23,782 bases of DNA, taken from the NCBI GenBank assembly GCA_946405675.1, contig CAMJIC010000011.1, positions 1-23,782 of the forward strand, in the 5' to 3' direction. Within the stretch, counting starts at the first letter, position 1; every line of letters starts with the position of its first letter. This document shows positions 14,313 to 22,238 of the stretch, piece by piece. Made by a program: the position numbers and the translations under genes. Under the pieces are notes generated by a model. That model saw only the letters and a list, made by a program, of their open reading frames with translations. It was not told the DNA's origin and ran no database searches. The DNA is from an uncultured Clostridia bacterium (lineage in GTDB: Bacteria; Bacillota; Clostridia; Lachnospirales; Lachnospiraceae).

Positions 14313-15509
14313 TCAGCTTCTGATCTCACCGGCTTTGGTCAGGCTCATCTTCGTAATGCCGGGGCCGATGATCTCATAGATCAGGGTGCCTGCAAGTACG
14401 ACCGCGCGGATCGTCGGCGCATATTCAGGAACGATCCGTCCGGCGACCAGGGTAAGCCCGATGGCGACGCCGGCCTGGGGAAGCAGGCAGGGACCCAGAT
14501 ATTTGCTGACAGCAGCCGTCGTCTTCGACATGCGGGCTCCCAGCCAGGCGCCGAACAGCTTGCCGATGCTCCGTCCGATGATATAGATCGCGCCGATCAC
14601 ACCGACTGTCTTCAGCACACTGACCTGCAGTCCCGCGCCGGACGCCACGAAAAACAGGATGTAGATCGGGGATGTTACTCCCTCTGCGATAGAGATGATC
14701 TGCTCTGCTTCCTGACTCAGGTTGGCCACGGCAGCTCCCAGTGCCATACACAGCATCAGAGAACTCAGTCCCAGCAGATCCGCGATTCCGATGGCGGCAA
14801 ATAAAAACCCGCAGATCAATGCCAGCCGGTTGCCCTTCTTATGGAAGAAACGCATAGGAATCAGCAGCAGAAATCCCAGCAAAGCGCCCACTGCCAGAGC
14901 CGCAAGAATCTGTCCGATCGGAATCAGGACCGAGAGAAACGGATTCCCTCCCCTTCCCGCCATCGCGGAGGCAATCGCCGATGATACGGAAAACAGGATC
15001 AGCGCGGTTGCGTCATCGATGGCGACGACCGACAGAAGCGTCGATGTCACCGGCCCCTTCGCGCGGTACTGATTGATGACCATGATGGTTGCCGCGGGAG
15101 CGGTTGCTGCCGCGATCGAGCCAAGAACCAGGGAAAAAGCCGGATCATGTTTCGTCACGATCAATACCGCTACAACCACTATCACCGCAAACAAGGATTC
15201 CATGCTGGCGATGATCAGGGGAGCCGCCCCAACCTTTTTGAAATAAGAGATCCGGAATTCATTTCCAATGGAGAAGGCGATGAATCCAAGCGCCACCTCT
15301 GATATAATACCGATCCCCGAAATGAAATTCTCCGACAAAACCGAAAACGGGCAGCCCAGCGCCGGCAGGAAATAAGGCCCAAGCAAAAGCCCCGCAATCA
15401 GGTATCCGGTCACATTCGGCAATTTGATGTGTTTCATCATCCGGCCCATGAACATGCCGAACAGGATCATGATTCCAAGCTGCGTCAATACATTCAGGGA
15501 CAGACTCAT
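14313..15509 (-). CDS. CPA2-type cation:proton antiporter
   Basis: A 398-residue polytopic membrane protein with about 12 helices of the Na+/H+ exchanger domain. N-terminal MKHIKLPNVTGYLIAGLLLG (25-44) is the usual first-helix pattern (LPxVxGYLxAGxLLGP). The central ion site is AIDDATALI, with the Asp165-Asp166 pair typical of electrogenic CPA2 exchangers, preceded by ATAPAATIM. There is no C-terminal TrkA-N/RCK domain, so gating must come from elsewhere. Its ATG overlaps the stop of the PII-like gene (ATGA), so the two are made together; I infer that the PII-like protein regulates it. The transported ion (Na+, K+ or other) cannot be told. No clear terminator follows. Confidence 0.9.
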   Translation of the reverse strand: MSLSLNVLTQLGIMILFGMFMGRMMKHIKLPNVTGYLIAGLLLGPYFLPALGCPFSVLSENFISGIGIISEVALGFIAFSIGNEFRISYFKKVGAAPLIIASMESLFAVIVVVAVLIVTKHDPAFSLVLGSIAAATAPAATIMVINQYRAKGPVTSTLLSVVAIDDATALILFSVSSAIASAMAGRGGNPFLSVLIPIGQILAALAVGALLGFLLLIPMRFFHKKGNRLALICGFLFAAIGIADLLGLSSLMLCMALGAAVANLSQEAEQIISIAEGVTSPIYILFFVASGAGLQVSVLKTVGVIGAIYIIGRSIGKLFGAWLGARMSKTTAAVSKYLGPCLLPQAGVAIGLTLVAGRIVPEYAPTIRAVVLAGTLIYEIIGPGITKMSLTKAGEIRS

Positions 15510-15856
15510 GGCTCCTTCACCTCGAATCCAATCAGAGAATCGATCGGCAGCGTGAACAGAATGCCCGTATCACCCTTGTCCAGTCCTCCTGTCACCTGAT
15601 TCACCGCATCCACAATGATCGGCACCTTCGACTCGGATGCAGCCATAAAGATTGTCCGGTTCTCACGGTGATTCGGATTCAGGATATGGCGGAGGGAGAA
15701 CAGAAACTCCATCTCCGGTTCATCCGAAAGCTCCTGCATCATCCCGCGCGACTCCAGGATCGTTGCGCCCTGCAGGCTCCTCCTTGCAAATTCCTCAAGC
15801 AGTTCCTCGAGGCATTCCGTTTTGTTCAATACGATCACTACCAGTTTCATTTTCAT
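15506..15856 (-). CDS. PII-like (GlnB-fold) small regulatory protein
   Basis: A 116-residue protein. The first strand and helix (KLVVIVLNKTECLEELLEEF) and the last strand (KGDTGILFTLPID) resemble the ferredoxin-like fold of PII signalling proteins, where the matching end reads GDGKIFVLPVE. The canonical T-loop uridylylation motif (YRGAEY-like) is missing, and the T-loop region (about 37-52) is short and acidic, so this is not GlnB or GlnK. PII-like proteins often bind nucleotides and gate a neighbouring transporter (SbtB-SbtA, GlnK-AmtB). The next gene is an antiporter overlapping by 4 bp, so that role is a reasonable inference. AGGAGGTGA lies 9 nt before the ATG. A second in-frame ATG two codons on is also possible. 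Confidence 0.8.
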   Translation of the reverse strand: MKMKLVVIVLNKTECLEELLEEFARRSLQGATILESRGMMQELSDEPEMEFLFSLRHILNPNHRENRTIFMAASESKVPIIVDAVNQVTGGLDKGDTGILFTLPIDSLIGFEVKEP

Positions 15857-15935
15857 TTGAATCAGTCACCTCCTGTGTGGCTATCCTACCACTACTGCCA
15901 AAAAGATGCAAAGGCTGTCCTGTCCCTCCGTTACA

Positions 15936-15973
15936 GTTACAGTTCACTGCCCGGCCGGGCAGCGAACTGTAAC
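15936..15973 (-). repeat. 38-bp palindrome bounded by GTTAC/GTAAC
   Basis: Two 19-bp arms (GTTACAGTTCACTGCCCGG and its complement) meet with no spacer. The single imperfect pair (15946/15963) is A-C on the plus strand and G-U in minus-strand RNA, so the hairpin pairs fully only when read with the flanking genes. It lies 22 bp past the EamA stop and 80 bp before the PII-like gene. It could end EamA transcription, but no T-tract follows. Confidence 0.8.
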
Positions 15974-15995
15974 CTCTCCATACAAACGAAAAGGA

Positions 15996-16904
15996 TCATA
16001 CCAGCTGGGCGAGGGCGATTGCCGCTGCCATCAGAACGCATCCAAAGAGCTCGCGAATGGTCAGTGTCTGGTGCAGGAACAGAAAACCGCAGATCACTGA
16101 GATCGTGGATTCCAGGCTCATGATCAGCGACGCGATGGTCGGGTTCAGACCTCTTTGCCCGATGATCTGCAGCGTATATGCAGTGCCTGAGCTCATGATG
16201 CCCAGGTAAAGCAGCGGATATGCCGCTTTCAGGATCTGGGAAGCCTGGGGCTGTTCAAATGCAAGCATCAGGATGGCGCCCAACGCGGACGCCGTGAGGA
16301 ACTGGATCGCTGCCAGCCGGACGCCGTCTGCCAGATTGGCGAAATGATCCACCAGCATAATCTGGACCGCGAAGACAAATGCGCTTGCAAGGCACAGGGA
16401 ATCGCCTCTGGTCAGTGAGATGCTTCCCGGCGGCATGCTGAGAAAATAGATCCCGATGCAGGCGACCGCGACGCACACCCAGATCAAGGGCTTGATCCTG
16501 CGGCCAAGGAAGATCCCGAAAACAGGTACGAGCACGATATACATTGCCGTCAGGAAACCCGCTTTTCCCACAGTTGTCTGTGCGATTCCGATCTGCTGGA
16601 TGATGGAAGCGCATCCGAGCGCAAGCCCGCACAGGATCCCTCCAAGGACGAGTGTCTTTCCGCTCATCACCCGTCCATCTACCGTCAGGCGCTTACCGTC
16701 TTTGCCAGGCCGGATAATCCGGTTCTGCATCAGGATCACCGGAAGAAGCGTCATCGCTCCAAGCAGGAAGCGGATCGCGACCAGGGTAAACGGCCCGATG
16801 TATTCCATTCCCACGCTCTGCGCCACGAATGCCGCGCCCCAGATCAGGGCCGTCAGAAGAAGAATCGCTGACTGCCTCAGCTGGAATCGTTTCTTTTTGG
16901 ACAT
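15996..16904 (-). CDS. EamA/DMT-family membrane transporter
   Basis: A 302-residue protein with about ten transmembrane helices in two EamA repeats. The first begins ILLLTALIWGAAFVAQ with the usual WG near the first helix; the second has the MSLESTISVICGFLF pattern typical of the last EamA helices. The family exports amino acids, nucleobases or other metabolites, and the substrate here is unknown. I chose the ATG at 16904, after AAGGGGAAGAT, because the longer frame adds a charged segment running into the terminator hairpin upstream. It lies 148 bp after proS with a terminator-like hairpin between, so it may have its own promoter; a weak candidate lies near 17000-17020. Confidence 0.9.
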   Translation of the reverse strand: MSKKKRFQLRQSAILLLTALIWGAAFVAQSVGMEYIGPFTLVAIRFLLGAMTLLPVILMQNRIIRPGKDGKRLTVDGRVMSGKTLVLGGILCGLALGCASIIQQIGIAQTTVGKAGFLTAMYIVLVPVFGIFLGRRIKPLIWVCVAVACIGIYFLSMPPGSISLTRGDSLCLASAFVFAVQIMLVDHFANLADGVRLAAIQFLTASALGAILMLAFEQPQASQILKAAYPLLYLGIMSSGTAYTLQIIGQRGLNPTIASLIMSLESTISVICGFLFLHQTLTIRELFGCVLMAAAIALAQLV

Positions 16905-16927
16905 ATCTTCCCCTTCCAGACACATAG

Positions 16928-16958
16928 CAAAAGCCCCGGTCCGCTTACGGCCGGGACT
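16928..16958 (-). terminator. Intrinsic terminator after proS
   Basis: On the minus strand AGTCCCGG (16958-16951) pairs with CCGGGGCT (16939-16932), including one G-U pair. An inner CCG/CGG stem with a TAAG loop and four Ts follow. It lies about 95 bp past the proS stop and 24 bp before the EamA start, so it could also act as an attenuator in an EamA leader. Confidence 0.65.
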
Positions 16959-16964
16959 TTCCGG

Positions 16965-16987
16965 ACGATCATCCGTATGATGATCGT
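16965..16987. repeat. Perfect inverted repeat between proS and the EamA gene
   Basis: ACGATCATC (16965-16973) and GATGATCGT (16979-16987) form a 9-bp stem with the 5-nt centre CGTAT, 6 bp from the proS terminator. It could be an operator or an extra hairpin. Confidence 0.55.
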
Positions 16988-17052
16988 GCATATGTCATTG
17001 AGACGGTACACCGGCAAGAGCGTGAACCATCTGCGCTCGAACCGTGTCTGGA

Positions 17053-18495
17053 TTAATACGCCTTCCCCCAGTACACCATGGCTTTCGCCGGTCTGCCGCA
17101 CCAGATGCATGTATCGGACAAATGCTCCTGATGGAACGGCATGCATCTGCTCGTGACGCCGCCAAGCTGATCCTTGATCTCATCCTCACAGCTGCGCTCT
17201 CCGCACCACATACTGCGGATAAAGCCCGGCTTTGTCTCAGCGATCTCACAGAACGCTTCCTTCGTTGTGGCAGTGTATGTCATGCTCTCCATGCGTGCCT
17301 TCGCATTTTCGAACATATCATTCTGGATCGTCTCAAGCGTCTCCTTTACGACGCTGGCAGCGTCATCCAAAGCAGCCGTGATCTTTTCTCTCGTATCCCT
17401 GCGGACAATGACGCACTGCCCCTTCTCCAGATCCTTCGGCCCGACCTCAAGCCTCACCGGGATCCCGCGCATCTCCTGCTCGGAGAACTTAAAGCCCGGG
17501 CTCTTATCCGTATCATCGATCTTTGCGCGGATTCCGGCCTTGCGGAGCGTTTCCATCAGCTCCCTCGCCTTCTCCAGCACATTTCCCTTCTTCTGCTGAA
17601 TCGGGATGACCATTGCCTGGACCGGCGCCACTCTCGGCGGCAGCTTAAGGCCGCTGTTGTCTCCATGCACCATGATGATGGCACCGATCATGCGGGTCGT
17701 CATGCCCCAGGAGGTCTGGTGGCAATATTCCAGCGTATTGTCCTTGCTCACGTAGCGGATCTCAAACGCCTTTGCGAATCCATCGCCGAAATTATGGCTG
17801 GTTCCGCACTGAAGCGCCTTCCCGTCATGCATCAGCGCTTCGATCGTGTAGGTCGCGATCGCACCGGCGAACTTCTCCTTTTCCGTCTTCTGCCCGCGTA
17901 CAACAGGGATCGCAAGAAATTCCTCCGCAAAATCCGCATACACGTTCAACATCTGCTCCGTTCTCTCCTGCGCCTCCCCGGCAGTCGCATGGACGGTGTG
18001 CCCTTCCTGCCACAGAAACTCCCTGGAGCGAAGGAACGGACGGGTCGTCTTTTCCCAGCGAAGGACCGAGCACCACTGGTTATACACCTTTGGCAGATCC
18101 CGGTAGGAATGGACATCCCTCGAATAAAAATCAGAGAACAAGGTTTCAGAAGTAGGCCTTACGCACATGCGCTCCTCCAGCTCCTGCGCGCCGCCATGCG
18201 TCACCCAGGCCACCTCCGGCGCAAAGCCTTCGACATGATCCTTCTCCTTCTGGAGCAGTCCTTCCGGAATCAGGCACGGCAGGTAGACATTCTCCACCCC
18301 CGTCTCCTTAAACCTGCGGTCCAGCTCATTCTGGATATTCTCCCAGATCGCGTAACCCGCCGGCTTGATGACCATAAACCCCTTCAGCTGCGTATACCCG
18401 GTCAGATCAGCCTTCTTGACGACATCCGTATACCACTGGGCGAAATCCTCCTCCATCGAAGTGATCTCTTCGACAAACTTCTTATCACTCGCCAT
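17053..18495 (-). CDS. proS: Prolyl-tRNA synthetase, archaeal/eukaryotic type
   Basis: A class II aminoacyl-tRNA synthetase charging tRNA-Pro. The 480-residue protein lacks the roughly 180-residue editing insertion of the bacterial form and has the archaeal-type layout: RPTSETLF, then RWEKTTRPFLRSREFLWQEG (motif 2 region), GTSHNFGDGFAKAF, and a C-terminal zinc domain with Cys pairs in MWCGERSCED and CIWCGRP, ending in Tyr. This shorter type is standard in many Firmicutes, and editing of Ala-tRNA-Pro is then done by separate proteins. AAGGAGAG stands before the ATG at 18495. No T-box leader was found. A probable promoter is at 18594-18622 and a terminator at 16928-16958, so it appears to be monocistronic. 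Confidence 0.96.
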   Translation of the reverse strand: MASDKKFVEEITSMEEDFAQWYTDVVKKADLTGYTQLKGFMVIKPAGYAIWENIQNELDRRFKETGVENVYLPCLIPEGLLQKEKDHVEGFAPEVAWVTHGGAQELEERMCVRPTSETLFSDFYSRDVHSYRDLPKVYNQWCSVLRWEKTTRPFLRSREFLWQEGHTVHATAGEAQERTEQMLNVYADFAEEFLAIPVVRGQKTEKEKFAGAIATYTIEALMHDGKALQCGTSHNFGDGFAKAFEIRYVSKDNTLEYCHQTSWGMTTRMIGAIIMVHGDNSGLKLPPRVAPVQAMVIPIQQKKGNVLEKARELMETLRKAGIRAKIDDTDKSPGFKFSEQEMRGIPVRLEVGPKDLEKGQCVIVRRDTREKITAALDDAASVVKETLETIQNDMFENAKARMESMTYTATTKEAFCEIAETKPGFIRSMWCGERSCEDEIKDQLGGVTSRCMPFHQEHLSDTCIWCGRPAKAMVYWGKAY

Positions 18496-18593
18496 GCTGT
18501 ACTCTCCTTGCTCCCTTCTGCATCTGTGAATCGGCCAGATCCCCCCTGACGGGAAAATGCCGCTTAATATCTCCGGCTCTAAACTGCCACCTG

Positions 18594-18622
18594 ATGTTAC
18601 TCAATTCCCTCTCATTCGTCAA
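18594..18622 (-). promoter_or_regulatory. Probable proS promoter
   Basis: TTGACG (18622-18617), a 17-bp spacer and TAACAT (18599-18594) on the minus strand, 98 bp before the proS start. The -35 matches 5/6 and the -10 matches 4/6. Confidence 0.5.
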
Positions 18623-18689
18623 GGCTGGAAAAGGGAATCACCCGTCACAAACCGCAGCGCCGAAGTTCACTTCCCCACCGGTCAGGCCT

Positions 18690-20225
18690 TCATCCTTTGT
18701 TGACAGATTCCACAAAGCGCAGGAACGCCTTCTGTCCTTTTGCGTCGCGCTTGTATACGCCGGCATCCTCCAGCACCCTGGAGAACACAGCGCCGATCTC
18801 ATCGCGCAGCACCTGGTCAATGTTTTCCGCATTCAGGTCCGTATGTCTCGACCGGATATCATCCATCCAGTCAGCATGCTTCTCAAGGGTCTCATTCTTC
18901 CGGTAGTCCTTCCCGCTAAGGACGGCCTCCTTCAGCATCGCCATCTCCTCACGCAGCCGCGCAGGAAGGATCGCGCACCCCATGACCTCAATCAGCCCGA
19001 TATTCTCCTTCTTGATATGATGGAGGGCCGCATGGGGATGATAGAGCCCCAGCGGATGCTCCTTTGTCGTGATATTGTTGCGCAGCACAAGATCCATCTC
19101 GAACTTCCCGCCGCGCTTTCTTGCAATCGGCGTGATGGTATTGTGCTTCTCCCCGTCCGTCTCGGCGAAAATGAAAGCGTCCTCGTCGGTATATGCCCTC
19201 CAGCAGGTAAGGATCCTATCCGCAAGGTCAACGATCCTCGACGGATCCTCATGGCTCAGACGGATGACGGACATGGGCCATTTCACGATTCCGGCATCCA
19301 CATCCTCAAACCCGGCAAAGGACAGCGGCTTCTCTACCTTTGCCTTCGCCATCGCAAACTCGTAATGTCCTCCCTGGAAATGCTCGTGCGCCAGGATGCT
19401 TCCGCCTACGATGGGAAGATCCGCATTCGACCCTACGAAATAATGCGGGAACTGGGAGACAAAGTCAAAGAGCTTGCGGAACGCACTCTTATCGATGACC
19501 ATCGGTATATGCCTGCTGTTAAAGACGATGCAATGCTCATTGTAATAAACGTAGGGGGAGTACTGCAGGCACCACGGCTGATCGTCAATCGTGATCGGGA
19601 TCACCCTGTGATTGGCACGCGCAGGATGGTTCAGCCGCCCCGCATAGCCAACATTTTCATAACACAGCTGGCACTTGGGATACGCCGTCTGCTTCGCGAA
19701 CTTCGCAGCAGCAATCGCACGGGGATCCTTCTCCGGCTTGCTGAGATTAATCGTAATATCCATGTCCCCGTAAGGGGTAGGCGCAAGCCAGCGCACATCC
19801 TTTGCGATCCGGTCGCGGCGGATATAGTTTGTGTCACAGCTGAACTTATAATACCAGTCCGTAGCAGCCTTTGCTCCCTCTTCCCGGTAGATTTGCCTGA
19901 ACTTCTGAGAGATGCAGGACGGACGGTCGCACAGCGCTCCCATCAGCTCCGTATCAAACAGATCCCTGCGTGTCACGGTATCCTCTTCGATCAGCCCGGA
20001 CTCCACCGCCGCATCGCAAAGGGTTGAAAGAATCTCCGGAAGAAGCGGAACCACGCTCTGATCCGCCGGATCAAAAGAGCAGATCGCCTGCTCCGCCTCC
20101 TCAGACAGTTCATCCATCTTCATGACAGCCAGAATCCGGTTAGCCGCCCAGATAGCATCCTCCTGCCTGATCAGTCCTGTTGCCAATGCGTACTGTACCA
20201 GCCCTGCAATTGCATTCTGAATCAT
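18690..20225 (-). CDS. galT: UDP-glucose:hexose-1-phosphate uridylyltransferase, class II
   Basis: The Leloir-pathway enzyme that swaps UMP between UDP-glucose and galactose-1-phosphate. The 511-residue protein belongs to the longer Firmicute class II GalT, not the HPHGQ-type class I enzyme. Recognisable segments are CQLCYENVGYAGR, NEHCIVF, GGSILAHEHFQGGHYEF and LGLYHPHAALHH. I chose the ATG at 20225 because GGAGGAAGAT lies directly upstream; the ATG seven codons earlier has no good site. No galK or galE is adjacent, which is unusual since the three are often clustered. The sugar carrier at 22239-23600 is a possible partner. Confidence 0.95.
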   Translation of the reverse strand: MIQNAIAGLVQYALATGLIRQEDAIWAANRILAVMKMDELSEEAEQAICSFDPADQSVVPLLPEILSTLCDAAVESGLIEEDTVTRRDLFDTELMGALCDRPSCISQKFRQIYREEGAKAATDWYYKFSCDTNYIRRDRIAKDVRWLAPTPYGDMDITINLSKPEKDPRAIAAAKFAKQTAYPKCQLCYENVGYAGRLNHPARANHRVIPITIDDQPWCLQYSPYVYYNEHCIVFNSRHIPMVIDKSAFRKLFDFVSQFPHYFVGSNADLPIVGGSILAHEHFQGGHYEFAMAKAKVEKPLSFAGFEDVDAGIVKWPMSVIRLSHEDPSRIVDLADRILTCWRAYTDEDAFIFAETDGEKHNTITPIARKRGGKFEMDLVLRNNITTKEHPLGLYHPHAALHHIKKENIGLIEVMGCAILPARLREEMAMLKEAVLSGKDYRKNETLEKHADWMDDIRSRHTDLNAENIDQVLRDEIGAVFSRVLEDAGVYKRDAKGQKAFLRFVESVNKG

Positions 20226-20287
20226 ATCTTCCTCCACCTTTTCCATTTACAAAACCCTGCCTCTGAGATACACTGATTGATAAAGAT

Positions 20288-20320
20288 CTGTCGCGAAATA
20301 ACTTGCACATCTTGCTTGTC
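20288..20320. repeat. Dispersed repeat (AATAACTTGTACAT family), copy 2
   Basis: CTGTCGCGAAATAACTTGCA followed by CATCTTGCTTGTC matches the copy at 12236-12274 with a few substitutions. It fills the divergent gap between galT and the DUF402 gene, 62 bp before the galT start and 23 bp before the DUF402 start, so it could carry control signals for either. Confidence 0.55.
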
Positions 20321-20343
20321 TTTTGCTAAAGAGAGGTCGCGCC

Positions 20344-20853
20344 ATGGAAGGATTAAAGCTCTACCGCAAACGCATCATCCCTGCAGAATGTGTCTTTCTG
20401 AAGGATGACATTCTCCTGTATCGTGACAGCGAGGTGATCGTCACCAAGTGGAGCACGCTGCGCCCGAAGAAGACGCTGTCCCACGGATACTCCTGCTATT
20501 TCCCGGAACGGGGATTTAAGGTCAGCAAGTTCTATGACCATGAGGATCAGCTGATCAGCTGGTACTGTGACATCATCCAGTCTGCGCATACCTCGGAAAA
20601 CGGGGTGGAAACCTATGTCTTCACTGACCTCCTGGCGGACGTGATCGTCTATCCCGACGGACAGGTCCGGGTCGTAGACCTGGATGAGCTTGCGGACGCT
20701 CAGAGGGACCATCTCATCCAGCCCGACGAACTGCAAAGCGCCCTGCGTCATCTTGACCGGCTGCTGAATATCATCTATAAAGGAGCGTTCGACACGCTCC
20801 AGAAGTACGTGAACACAGCTGAGGAAAAGGACCGGGCCGGGTTCTTTTCCTGA
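20344..20853 (+). CDS. DUF402-family protein (possible nucleotide phosphatase)
   Basis: A 169-residue cytosolic protein of the DUF402/FomD-like fold. Its key blocks are YRDSEVIVTKW (26-36), WYCDI (73-77), DLLADVIV (95-102) and the acidic VDLDEL (111-116), whose Asp residues bind metal in characterised relatives. Some members (for example staphylococcal Ntdp) hydrolyse nucleoside tri- and diphosphates, but the substrate here is unknown. I chose the ATG at 20344, with AGAGG 7 nt upstream, over a TTG seven codons earlier. Apart from the ArsR-family gene it is the only plus-strand gene in the window. It is divergent from galT and convergent with the GT2-GtrA gene. Confidence 0.85.
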   Translation: MEGLKLYRKRIIPAECVFLKDDILLYRDSEVIVTKWSTLRPKKTLSHGYSCYFPERGFKVSKFYDHEDQLISWYCDIIQSAHTSENGVETYVFTDLLADVIVYPDGQVRVVDLDELADAQRDHLIQPDELQSALRHLDRLLNIIYKGAFDTLQKYVNTAEEKDRAGFFS

Positions 20854-20864
20854 TCCAACCGGCC
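20835..20864 (+). terminator. Possible hairpin at the DUF402 gene end
   Basis: GGCCGG (20835-20840) plus TT (20842-20843) pair with AACCGGCC (20857-20864) with one bulged G. The stem overlaps the last codons of the gene, and no T-tract follows on either strand. It may serve both convergent genes. Confidence 0.3.
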
Positions 20865-20892
20865 TTACCTGCATGATTCAGGCATCTGCCTT

Positions 20893-22068
20893 TCAGCTCT
20901 CGTCGTGCCTGGGCACGGCCTCCACAATCTGCCCTGCGTTCTTCCTGGCCTTCTTCATCTTCACTTCCATCTCAGGATCTTCCTTCTTTGCGTCATCCTT
21001 GAAGATATACTTATGCTGAATCTTATAGCTCACGAAGAACAACGCCGTATCGACAAGCACCTTGATCCCGACCGCGCTTCCTCCCAGCAGCATCTTCACG
21101 GCACTTACCACAAGCGCTGAACAGAGACACTGCATGGCTGTCAGGACGAAAAACGCGCCTGCACTCTTTGTGGTCTCCTGCGCGGAATCCGATTTGAAAT
21201 GAAACACAAACCGCTTCGTCAGGATGTAGTTCACTGAAGCGGAGATCACCCTGGCGCAGATCGTTCCATAAATGATCGCCAGGGGATTCCCCCGGAAGGT
21301 AACCGAGGTAAAGATCCCAAACAGGATCACATCCAGAATCGAAGCGCCCACCGATGTAATCGAATATAGAATGAATTTCTTAAAGATCGTATACAGAATC
21401 CGAACCGTATCAGGAATCTTCCTGAACGAAGGCTCCGCCCCGATCTCAAACGGCACGTAACTGACCGGAACCTGCAGGAAACCGATCTTTTCAAATGACA
21501 TGGTCAGCGAGGTACAATAAGAATATCCATCCCCCGGCACTTCCACACACTGGCTGACCCGAAGATCCGGGATTCCGAACACACCCGCAAGGGGGTCGTT
21601 CAGGCGCACGCCCATCAGCATGTGATAAAGCAGCCGCATGACCCCGCCCATGTTGTAATCATAATCCGAAACGTTCTTCCCATCCAGGTTCCTGGTTCCG
21701 ACAACGAGCGCAAAGGATCCCATCGCCTGCTCATTGTGCAAGGACGAGGCAATCCTGCTCACATCCTCAGGAGGAATCTGCCGGTCCGCGTTCAATGTGA
21801 TCACTCCGTCAGACTGCCCCTCAAAGTGTTTCAGATAATATTCAAATCCCGTACGCAGGGCAGCCCCCTGCCCGCGGTTTTGCGCGTGATCAATCACCAC
21901 CGCGCCAAGGCGTTTTACTTTGAAAAAAACGGGCAGCTTATCCGTGCGGCTGCCATCATTCACAACCACTATGTTGCGAAACCCCTCCTGCTTCAGGGCT
22001 TCTACATAAGCTACAAAGGAGGTTGGCGGATTCAGCGCGGGAATCACGATAACTGCATTTGACTCCAA
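20893..22068 (-). CDS. GT2 glycosyltransferase fused to a GtrA membrane domain
   Basis: A 391-residue protein. Residues 1-220 are a DPM1-like GT2 domain (VIVIPALNPP, VVVNDGS, NRGQGAALRTGF), which moves a sugar from a nucleotide to polyprenyl phosphate. Residues 232-357 are a GtrA domain of four helices (KFILYSITSVGASILD, ARVISASVNYILTKRFVF), probably helping flip or present the lipid-linked sugar. The usual DAD metal motif reads NAD (Asn93, Asp95, in TLNADRQ). The tail is basic. I chose the TTG at 22068, with AAAGGAG upstream, because a near-consensus promoter at 22109-22137 lies inside the longer reading frame. A role in decorating the cell wall or surface glycans is inferred. It is convergent with the DUF402 gene. 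Confidence 0.88.
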   Translation of the reverse strand: MESNAVIVIPALNPPTSFVAYVEALKQEGFRNIVVVNDGSRTDKLPVFFKVKRLGAVVIDHAQNRGQGAALRTGFEYYLKHFEGQSDGVITLNADRQIPPEDVSRIASSLHNEQAMGSFALVVGTRNLDGKNVSDYDYNMGGVMRLLYHMLMGVRLNDPLAGVFGIPDLRVSQCVEVPGDGYSYCTSLTMSFEKIGFLQVPVSYVPFEIGAEPSFRKIPDTVRILYTIFKKFILYSITSVGASILDVILFGIFTSVTFRGNPLAIIYGTICARVISASVNYILTKRFVFHFKSDSAQETTKSAGAFFVLTAMQCLCSALVVSAVKMLLGGSAVGIKVLVDTALFFVSYKIQHKYIFKDDAKKEDPEMEVKMKKARKNAGQIVEAVPRHDES

Positions 22069-22108
22069 CTTTTTGCCGCTCCTTTCCAAAAGACTTTTTT
22101 CTGGTACG

Positions 22109-22137
22109 ATGATAGCAAATGAGCCTGCCTGTGTCAA
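22109..22137 (-). promoter_or_regulatory. Strong promoter of the GT2-GtrA gene
   Basis: A perfect TTGACA (22137-22132), a 17-bp spacer and TATCAT (22114-22109) on the minus strand. Transcription would start near 22102, giving a 5' leader of about 34 nt before the TTG start. Confidence 0.85.
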
Positions 22138-22158
22138 AAGAATTGAAACGGATCTCTG

Positions 22159-22219
22159 CAGCCTCACACCCTGGCCAGGGCGTAACTTGTAACCCTGCCA
22201 GCGGGCAGGTGCGAGGCTG
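22159..22219 (-). other. Branched hairpin structure after the sugar transporter
   Basis: CAGCCTCACACC (22159-22170) pairs with GGTGCGAGGCTG (22208-22219), a 12-bp stem enclosing the hairpin CCTGCC/GGCAGG, the direct repeat GTAACTTGTAAC and the palindrome CCCTGGCCAGGG. The one imperfect pair is A-C on the plus strand and G-U on the minus, so it pairs fully in RNA from the transporter's strand. It lies 20 bp past that gene's stop and may end its transcript. No T-tract follows. Confidence 0.55.
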
Positions 22220-22238
22220 GTTCCAATTTAATCCGGCA

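Noticed and set aside
16995..17052. tRNA-like stretch containing GGTTCGAGC on the minus strand between proS and the EamA gene.
   Set aside because: No acceptor or anticodon arm can be drawn around it.
17044..18549. A 501-codon open frame on the plus strand opposite proS, and a 477-codon one opposite galT (18594-20027).
   Set aside because: They are exact antisense shadows of clear enzymes, have no ribosome binding site or recognisable domain, and are explained by GC-rich codon use on the real strand.
18496..18689. Possible T-box leader before proS, suggested by AGGTGGCA in the minus-strand leader.
   Set aside because: The conserved AGGGTGGNACCGCG block is absent, no terminator/antiterminator pair is seen, and the gap is too short for a full T-box.
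22069..22167. Longer start for the GT2-GtrA protein at 22167.
   Set aside because: The extension contains the TTGACA/TATCAT promoter, so it would not be transcribed from it.
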